NCBI RefSeq assembly: GCF_040750395.1
Contig: NZ_JBFLVD010000018.1
Location: 62,001-126,000, forward strand
Reading direction: 5' to 3'
Source: Scandinavium sp002470465
Lineage (GTDB): Bacteria > Pseudomonadota > Gammaproteobacteria > Enterobacterales > Enterobacteriaceae
Length of the DNA: 64,000 nucleotides
The position numbers and the translations under genes were made by a program. The notes beneath the pieces are model-generated. The model worked only from the letters and a program-made list of their open reading frames with translations. It made no database searches and was not told the origin of the DNA. This document shows, in pieces, positions 58,084 to 64,000 of this stretch; positions within the stretch are counted from its first letter, which is position 1, and each line of letters opens with the position of its first letter.

Positions 58084-58272
58084 ATGTCTGAAAATGAACT
58101 CCGGACACCGTCAGATACTACGCCTGGTTACACCTTCCAAAATGATTTTTTGGCTTTAAGTCGGGCATTTTCATTGCCTGAAATAGATTACACCGATATT
58201 TCCCAACGCGAGCACCTCACCGCCGCATTCAAGCGTTGGCCATTGCTGGCAGAGTTTGCGGAACAAAAATAA
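58084..58272 (+). CDS. bcsR: BcsR, cellulose synthesis regulator
   Basis: A 62-residue protein that forms a complex with BcsQ, stabilising it and promoting cellulose synthase assembly. The conserved part is QNDFLALSRAFSLPEIDYTDISQREHLTAAFKRWPLLAEFA. It ends 10 bp before bcsQ, as first gene of bcsRQABZ. ATG 58084 is preceded by AAAGGG. Confidence 0.94.
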   Translation: MSENELRTPSDTTPGYTFQNDFLALSRAFSLPEIDYTDISQREHLTAAFKRWPLLAEFAEQK

Positions 58273-58282
58273 GGAAGCCAGA

Positions 58283-59032
58283 ATGGCCATTTTGGGTTTG
58301 CAGGGCCTGCGAGGCGGCACGGGAACGACGTCGCTGACCGCCGCGCTTGGCTGGGCACTACAGATGCTTGGCGAGTCCGTCATCGTGATGGATGCCTGCC
58401 CGGACAACATGCTGCGCTTTTTTTTCAACGATGATATTGCCCATCGCGACGGCTGGGCGCGTGCGCTTTTAGACAATAAAGAGTGGCGTGATACGGGGAT
58501 GGGGTACACTTCTCAGCTCGATTTTCTCCCTTTTGGTCAGCTATCTGTTACGGAACGCGTAAATATCCCTCTTTTGTCCCCGCTGAACCAGGCTGCAGAG
58601 ATTGTGCGGACGCTGCAAAAACAGCGCCCGCATCAGTGGTTACTCATCGACCTGCCTCATGAAGTGACGCCATGGACGCAGCCGCTCGTCGAAGCCTGCC
58701 AGCACGTACTGACGATCGTTAATCCAGATGCCAACGCCCATATTCGCCTGCATCAGCAGGCGTTACCTAAACACGGGCACATTCTTATCAACGATTTGCG
58801 TATCGGTAGCCATATTCAGGACGATCTTTATCGCATCTGGCTTAAGAGCATGCCGCGCATGTTGCCGGTGGTCGTTCATCGGGATGAAGCCATTGCCGAA
58901 TGCCTGGCTGCGAAGCAGCCGCTGGGTGAATATCGCAGCGATGCTCTGGCGGCGGAAGAGGTCGTCACACTCGCTAACTGGTGCCTGATGCACTATGCCG
59001 GCATGCATGCAGGCGTGGAGCAGACAACATGA
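58283..59032 (+). CDS. bcsQ: BcsQ, SIMIBI-class ATPase of cellulose secretion
   Basis: A 249-residue ParA/MinD-like protein (250 in E. coli), essential for cellulose output and polar localisation. The P-loop is LQGLRGGTGTTSLTAALG, the same lysine-poor GGxGTT form I recall in E. coli BcsQ. MDACPDNMLR and WLLIDLPHEV cover the Walker B-type parts. The gene is intact, unlike E. coli K-12 MG1655, where an early stop inactivates it. ATG 58283 (MAILGLQG) has AAGGAAG upstream; stop overlaps bcsA by four bases. Confidence 0.95.
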   Translation: MAILGLQGLRGGTGTTSLTAALGWALQMLGESVIVMDACPDNMLRFFFNDDIAHRDGWARALLDNKEWRDTGMGYTSQLDFLPFGQLSVTERVNIPLLSPLNQAAEIVRTLQKQRPHQWLLIDLPHEVTPWTQPLVEACQHVLTIVNPDANAHIRLHQQALPKHGHILINDLRIGSHIQDDLYRIWLKSMPRMLPVVVHRDEAIAECLAAKQPLGEYRSDALAAEEVVTLANWCLMHYAGMHAGVEQTT

Positions 59033-61647
59033 TTCGCCTCACCGCTCTGCTGCTGGCCCCTGAAGCCGGGGCGCGGTTGCGTGCGCGTTACCTTGACTAC
59101 CGTCAACATAAAGCCTCGTGGCTCGCGGCGACGATGGGCTGCCTGTGGGTGGCACTGGCCTGGATCTTCCTCCCCCTGGAACTCCCGCGCTGGCAGCGCA
59201 TTCGTGCAAACCATGCCGCATTTTATCCGCACATTAACGCCCATCGCCCGCGGCCTCTCGACCCGCTGCGCTATCTGTTGCAAAGCCTGTGGCTGGTGGT
59301 GACCCGGCCCGTTGACGAGAAGAAAAATGTCGACTGGAAAAGGCTGAAAACCATGACCAGCGCGCGTGGGCGCTACCATCAATGGATGGAAGATTTGCCT
59401 GAAAGGATGAGCAAGAAAACTGCCCACCTTGACCATAAAAAAGAGCTGGCGCACGTCAACCCAAAAACGCGAAAAATCATTCTTGGGGTTGTGGTGTTCT
59501 GTTCACTGCTGCTGGCGTTGGTCTGCGTGACGCAGCCGTTTAACCCGCTGTCGCAGTTTATCTTCCTGCTGCTGCTGTGGGGCGTGGCGCTGCTGGTACG
59601 CCGGATGCCGGGGCGCTTCTCGGCGCTGATGTTGGTGGTGCTGTCGCTTACAGTCTCCTGCCGCTACATCTGGTGGCGCTACACCTCGACGCTGAACTGG
59701 AATGACCCCGTGAGCCTGGTGTGCGGCCTGACTCTGCTGTTCGCCGAGGCTTACGCCTGGATAGTGCTGGTGCTCGGGTATTTCCAGGTTATCTGGCCGC
59801 TGAACCGCATGCCGGTGCCGCTGCCGAAAGACATGGCGCTTTGGCCGTCGGTGGATATCTTCATCCCGACCTATAACGAAGACCTGAACGTGGTGAAAAA
59901 CACCGTGTACGCGTCGCTCGGGATTGACTGGCCGAAAGACAAACTCAAAATCTGGATCCTCGATGACGGTGGGCGCGAAGAGTTTCGCCAGTTTGCCAAA
60001 GACGTTGAAGTGGAATACGTTGCGCGAACGACCCATGAGCATGCAAAAGCAGGCAACATCAATAACGCGCTGAAGCTGGCGAAAGGGGAGCTTGTTTCCA
60101 TCTTCGACTGTGACCACGTGCCGACGCGCTCCTTCCTGCAAATGACCGTCGGCTGGTTCCTGAAGGACAAAAAACTGGGCGTCATGCAGACGCCGCATCA
60201 CTTTTTCTCTCCCGATCCGTTTGAACGTAACCTCGGGCGCTTCCGTAAAACGCCCAACGAAGGCACGTTGTTCTACGGTCTGGTGCAGGACGGCAATGAC
60301 ATGTGGGATGCGACGTTCTTCTGCGGTTCCTGCGCGGTGATCCGCCGTGGGCCGCTGGATGAAGTCGGTGGTATCGCCGTGGAGACTGTTACCGAAGATG
60401 CGCACACGTCGCTGCGCTTACACCGTCGTGGCTATACCTCTGCCTACATGCGTATTCCACAGGCGGCGGGGCTGGCGACAGAAAGCCTGTCAGCACACAT
60501 TGGGCAGCGTATTCGCTGGGCGCGCGGGATGGTGCAAATTTTCCGTATGGATAACCCGCTGTTTGGTAAAGGCCTGAAGTGGCCACAGCGCCTCTGCTAT
60601 GCCAACGCCATGCTCCACTTCCTCTCCGGCGTGCCGCGGCTTATCTTCCTGACCGCGCCGCTGGCGTTTCTGCTGCTGCATGCCTACATCATTTACGCAC
60701 CGGCGCTGATGATTGCTCTTTTCGTCCTGCCGCACATGATTCATGCGAGCCTCACCAACTCGAAGATTCAGGGCAAATACCGCCACTCGTTCTGGAGTGA
60801 AATCTACGAAACCGTACTGGCCTGGTACATCGCGCCGCCGACCATTGTGGCGTTGATTAACCCGAAAATCGGCACTTTTAACGTGACGGCGAAGGGCGGC
60901 CTGGTGAAAGAGGAGTATGTCGACTGGGTGATTTCACGGCCCTATCTCCTGCTGGTTATCCTCAACCTGGTTGGCGTAGCCATGGGCATCTGGCGTTATT
61001 TTACCGGCCCTGAGAATGAAATTTTGACCGTCTGGGTCAGTATCGTGTGGGTGTTCTATAACCTGATTATCCTCGGCGGCGCGGTGGCGGTGTCCGTGGA
61101 AAGCAAACAGGTGCGTCGTTCCCACCGCGTCGAGATGAGAATGCCGGCGGCGATTGCCCGCGAAGACGGACATCTCTTCTCCTGTACGCTGCATGATTTT
61201 TCTGACGGCGGCGTCGGCCTGAAAATTAACGGTAAGGCGCAGGTGCTGGAAGGACAGAACGTCAGCCTGCTGCTCAAACGCGGCCAGCAGGAGTACGCCT
61301 TCCCGATGCAGGTCACTCGTGTATTCGGTAGCGAAGTTGGCCTGAAGCTGCTGCCGATGTCGACGCAGCAGCATATTGATTTTGTTCAGTGTACGTTCGC
61401 CCGCGCCGATACCTGGGCGCTGTGGCAGGACAGCTATCCGGAAGACAAACCGCTGGAAAGCATGCTGGACATTTTGAAACTGGGGTTCCGTGGCTATCGC
61501 CACCTTGCGGAGTTCGCGCCGCCTTCGGTGAAATTTATCTTCCGATCGCTTCTCTCTCTCGTCGCCTGGATTGTCTCTTTCATACCGCGTCGCCCGGAGC
61601 GCAGCGCGGTAACGACACTCCGTGAACCGGCACTGGCTCAACAATGA
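59029..61647 (+). CDS. bcsA: Cellulose synthase catalytic subunit
   Basis: BcsA polymerises UDP-glucose into beta-1,4-glucan and exports it. The 872 residues equal E. coli. N-terminal helices precede the GT2 domain with VDIFIPTYNED, WILDDGGREEF, SIFDCDHVP (DxD) and TVTEDAHTS (catalytic base). QRIRWARG is the QxxRW chain-binding motif. The C-terminal PilZ domain has RRSHRVEMRMPA (RxxxR) and DFSDGGVGLKI (DxSxxG), so it is c-di-GMP-activated. ATG 59029 lies in the bcsQ stop. Confidence 0.98.
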   Translation: MIRLTALLLAPEAGARLRARYLDYRQHKASWLAATMGCLWVALAWIFLPLELPRWQRIRANHAAFYPHINAHRPRPLDPLRYLLQSLWLVVTRPVDEKKNVDWKRLKTMTSARGRYHQWMEDLPERMSKKTAHLDHKKELAHVNPKTRKIILGVVVFCSLLLALVCVTQPFNPLSQFIFLLLLWGVALLVRRMPGRFSALMLVVLSLTVSCRYIWWRYTSTLNWNDPVSLVCGLTLLFAEAYAWIVLVLGYFQVIWPLNRMPVPLPKDMALWPSVDIFIPTYNEDLNVVKNTVYASLGIDWPKDKLKIWILDDGGREEFRQFAKDVEVEYVARTTHEHAKAGNINNALKLAKGELVSIFDCDHVPTRSFLQMTVGWFLKDKKLGVMQTPHHFFSPDPFERNLGRFRKTPNEGTLFYGLVQDGNDMWDATFFCGSCAVIRRGPLDEVGGIAVETVTEDAHTSLRLHRRGYTSAYMRIPQAAGLATESLSAHIGQRIRWARGMVQIFRMDNPLFGKGLKWPQRLCYANAMLHFLSGVPRLIFLTAPLAFLLLHAYIIYAPALMIALFVLPHMIHASLTNSKIQGKYRHSFWSEIYETVLAWYIAPPTIVALINPKIGTFNVTAKGGLVKEEYVDWVISRPYLLLVILNLVGVAMGIWRYFTGPENEILTVWVSIVWVFYNLIILGGAVAVSVESKQVRRSHRVEMRMPAAIAREDGHLFSCTLHDFSDGGVGLKINGKAQVLEGQNVSLLLKRGQQEYAFPMQVTRVFGSEVGLKLLPMSTQQHIDFVQCTFARADTWALWQDSYPEDKPLESMLDILKLGFRGYRHLAEFAPPSVKFIFRSLLSLVAWIVSFIPRRPERSAVTTLREPALAQQ

Positions 61648-61657
61648 TGACTATACG

Positions 61658-63970
61658 ATGAAAAGAAAACTTTCCTGGATGTGCGCAGCGGCTGTGGGCA
61701 TGAGCGCTTTGGTCCCCGTGACCACCTTCTCTGAAACTACGGTGGCGACCCCCGCGACGGTCGACCCCACCATTACCGACCCTGCGGCGGTCAATGCTGA
61801 CGCCGCTACCGCACCTGCGGTGGTTGAAAGCTCTCCGTCGCGGGACGTGAAGCTCAGCTTTGCGCAGATTGCGCCCGCGCCGGGCAGCATGGTGCTGAGA
61901 GGCTCAAATCCAACCGGTTCGGTGCAGTTTGGCACCCGCAGCGATGAGGTGGTGTCGAAAGCGCTGCTGAACCTCGTCTATACGCCATCGCCATCGCTGC
62001 TGCCGGTGCAGTCGCAGCTGAAGGTTTATCTCAACGAAGAGTTGATGGGCGTCCTGCCTGTCACCAAAGAGCAGCTGGGCAAAAAAGTGATGGCTCAGGT
62101 GCCGGTCGATCCGCTCTACATTACCGACCTGAACACCGTGCGGCTGGAGTTTGTCGGCCACTACCGCGACGTATGTGAAAACCCGGCCAGCACCACGCTG
62201 TGGCTGGATGTGGCGCGTAACACCTCGCTGGATTTGACCCTCCAGCAGCTGGACGTGAAAAACGACCTGTCCCACTTCCCGATCCCGTTTTTCGACGCCC
62301 GCGACAATCGCCAGCTCAATCTCCCGATGGTCTTTGCAGGCGCGCCTGACAGCACTCAGCAAAAAGCCGCGGCGGTCATCGCCTCCTGGTTTGGCGCACG
62401 AGCAGGCTGGCGCGGGCAGACATTCCCGGCGCTGTATAACCAGCTGCCGGACAGAAACGCCATCGTCTTCGCCACCAACGATAAGCGCCCGGACTTCCTG
62501 CGTGATTATCCGCAGGTGCAGGCTCCAACCATCCAGATGATTAACAACCCTGAAAAGCCATATCTGAAGCTGCTGGTGATTTTCGGGCGTGACGACAAAG
62601 ACCTGCTCCAGGCGGCGGAAGGTATTGCGGCGGGCAATATTCTGTTCCGTGGCGACACCGTCACCGTCGACGAAGTGAAGTCGCTGCTGGCGCGTAAACC
62701 CTACGATGCGCCGAACTGGGTGCGCACCGACCGCCCGGTCACCTTCGGCGAACTGAAAACTTACGATCAGCAGCTGCAGTCCAGCGGGCTTGAACCGGCG
62801 TCGATCACCCTGTCGTTAAATCTGCCACCGGATCTCTATCTGATGCGCAGCAACGGCATCGATATGGATCTGAAATATCGCTACACCCAGCCGGCTATCA
62901 AAGACAGCTCGCGGATGGATATCAACCTCAATAACCAGTTCCTGCAGTCGTATAACCTGAGCAGCAGCGATGAAACGAAGGGCCTGCTGCTGCGTCTGCC
63001 GATTGTGCAGGGGCTGCTGGACGGCAAAAATGAAGTATCGATTCCGGCGCTGCGCCTGGGGGCCGCCAACCAGCTGCGCTTCGACTTCCAGTACATGAAC
63101 CCGATGCCCGGCGGAACCATTGAGAACTGTATAACCTTCCAGCCGGTGAAAAATAACGTAGTAATTGGTGACGATTCCACGATCGATTTTTCTGACTACT
63201 ATCACTTCCTGGCGATGCCGGATCTGCGTTCGTTTGCCAACGCGGGCTTCCCGTTCAGCCGCATGGCGGATCTCTCCGATACGCTCATCGTGATGCCGAA
63301 GGATCCGACGCAGGGCCAGGTCAGCACGATGCTGGACACCGTAGCAACCATCGGTGGCCAGGTCGGTCTGACCGGCGCAAACCTGAAGCTGACCGACGAT
63401 CCTGTCGAGATGCAAAAGCATGATGCAGACATCCTGCTCATCGGTAAGATCCCGGAAAAACTGAAAGACGACCGCCATATCGACCTGCTGGTCAATGCTA
63501 CCCAGAGCTGGGTGAAAACGCCGCAGCGGCATAACGAGCTGGCCTCGGTAAGGCTCGACGATGACGAACGTCAGCCGATGGCGCAGGCTACCGTCAGTTC
63601 GAAAGGCCCGATGGCCGCGATCGTTGGCTTCCAGTCGCCGTACCACGATCAGCGCAGCGTCATCGCCCTGATGGCCGACAGCCCGCGCGGCTTTGAGCTG
63701 CTGAACGATGCACTGAACGACAGCGGCAAGCGTGCGGCGATGTTTGGCTCCGTTTCGGTGATTCGTGAGTCCGGTGTGAACAGTCTGCGCGTGGGCGATG
63801 TCTATTACGTTGGCCATCTGCCGTGGTATGAGCGCGTGTGGTTTGCGCTCTCCAACCACCCGATTTTATTGTCCATTCTTGCGGCGCTGAGCGTTGTGCT
63901 GCTGGCGTGGGTGCTGTGGCGACTGCTGCGTATCCTGAGCCGCCGCCGCCTGGATCCGGATGATGAGTAA
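61658..63970 (+). CDS. bcsB: Cellulose synthase periplasmic subunit BcsB
   Basis: BcsB guides the glucan through the periplasm and anchors BcsA. The 770 residues (779 in E. coli) begin with a signal peptide and an A/T/P-rich variable segment. Conserved carbohydrate-binding and flavodoxin-like domains follow (DVKLSFAQIAPAPGSMVLRG, LPVQSQLKVYLNEELMGVLPVTKEQLGKK, FAGAPDSTQQKAAAVIASWFGARAGWRGQTFP). A C-terminal membrane anchor (HPILLSILAALSVVLLAWVLWRLLRIL) closes it. The start ATG 61658 (MKRKLSWMCAAAVG) is colinear with E. coli. It follows bcsA by 10 bp. Confidence 0.97.
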   Translation: MKRKLSWMCAAAVGMSALVPVTTFSETTVATPATVDPTITDPAAVNADAATAPAVVESSPSRDVKLSFAQIAPAPGSMVLRGSNPTGSVQFGTRSDEVVSKALLNLVYTPSPSLLPVQSQLKVYLNEELMGVLPVTKEQLGKKVMAQVPVDPLYITDLNTVRLEFVGHYRDVCENPASTTLWLDVARNTSLDLTLQQLDVKNDLSHFPIPFFDARDNRQLNLPMVFAGAPDSTQQKAAAVIASWFGARAGWRGQTFPALYNQLPDRNAIVFATNDKRPDFLRDYPQVQAPTIQMINNPEKPYLKLLVIFGRDDKDLLQAAEGIAAGNILFRGDTVTVDEVKSLLARKPYDAPNWVRTDRPVTFGELKTYDQQLQSSGLEPASITLSLNLPPDLYLMRSNGIDMDLKYRYTQPAIKDSSRMDINLNNQFLQSYNLSSSDETKGLLLRLPIVQGLLDGKNEVSIPALRLGAANQLRFDFQYMNPMPGGTIENCITFQPVKNNVVIGDDSTIDFSDYYHFLAMPDLRSFANAGFPFSRMADLSDTLIVMPKDPTQGQVSTMLDTVATIGGQVGLTGANLKLTDDPVEMQKHDADILLIGKIPEKLKDDRHIDLLVNATQSWVKTPQRHNELASVRLDDDERQPMAQATVSSKGPMAAIVGFQSPYHDQRSVIALMADSPRGFELLNDALNDSGKRAAMFGSVSVIRESGVNSLRVGDVYYVGHLPWYERVWFALSNHPILLSILAALSVVLLAWVLWRLLRILSRRRLDPDDE

Positions 63971-63973
63971 AAG

Positions 63974-64000
63974 ATGATGAAAGGCGTACGCCAGGGATCC
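63974..64000 (+). CDS. bcsZ: Start of bcsZ (partial, right edge)
   Basis: Three bases after the bcsB stop, ATGATGAAAGGC opens a frame of nine codons (MMKGVRQGS) that runs off the window. Position and direction match bcsZ, the periplasmic endo-1,4-beta-glucanase of the cellulose operon, and a basic start suits a signal peptide. Too little sequence for certainty. Confidence 0.55.

Noticed and set aside
1..64000. CRISPR arrays, insertion sequences, integrases, prophage genes
   Set aside because: No regularly spaced repeats, transposase or integrase frames, or flanking duplications were seen.

Overview
This is a chromosomal window from an Enterobacteriaceae genome, most like Enterobacter, Lelliottia or Leclercia. 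The backbone follows the E. coli 80-81 min region gene for gene (selAB, avtA-malS-bax, xylRHGF/AB, wecH-ysaB-glyQS, yiaG-yiaF-ghrB-yiaD-bisC-yiaC-tag-yhjY-yhjX-eptB, a proline tRNA, dppABCDF, bcsGFE/bcsRQABZ). Protein matches to E. coli are from memory; no search was run. Core genes are GC-rich, five REP/BIME repeats lie after gene ends, and there is no insertion sequence, prophage or CRISPR array.

Layout. 1-1417: an SOS-type symE toxin gene (cut by the left edge) with its antisense RNA symR, then parDE. 1609-4850: selA-selB for selenocysteine incorporation. 4945-8143: an emrRAB-like multidrug efflux operon with its MarR regulator. 8422-9031: hicAB. 9077-12072: a TpsB/FhaC-type outer-membrane transporter downstream of a glycine-rich repeat lipoprotein gene that is split by a one-base frameshift. 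12428-17012: avtA, malS, bax. 17166-25417: the complete D-xylose regulon (ABC uptake, XylR, isomerase, kinase). 25507-26999: a cysteine hydrolase and a GlxA-type AraC regulator. 26955-31576: wecH, ysaB, glyQS. 31836-32386: ccdAB.

32464-39335: yiaG, yiaF, and an operon ptxS-kguE-kguK-kguT-kguD for 2-ketogluconate use, in which the conserved ghrB gene occupies the kguD position; a perfect 14-bp LacI-type palindrome lies in front of kguE. 39463-47812: yiaD, bisC, yiaC, tag, yhjY, yhjX (with a YpdB-type tandem site), eptB. 47903-47979: tRNA-Pro with anticodon UGG at the place where E. coli has proK (CGG). 48704-54375: the dipeptide ABC transporter dppABCDF with a GcvB-type target in the dppA leader. 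54441-64000: the divergent cellulose clusters bcsEFG and bcsRQAB, with the first codons of bcsZ at the right edge.

Four toxin-antitoxin modules (symE/symR, parDE, hicAB, ccdAB) sit between conserved genes within 32 kb. The items I would look at first are the lipoprotein/TpsB pair with its frameshift, the kgu operon built around ghrB, the tRNA-Pro anticodon at the proK locus, and a run of three strong hairpins ending in a terminator between yiaG and yiaF that matches no RNA I recognise.
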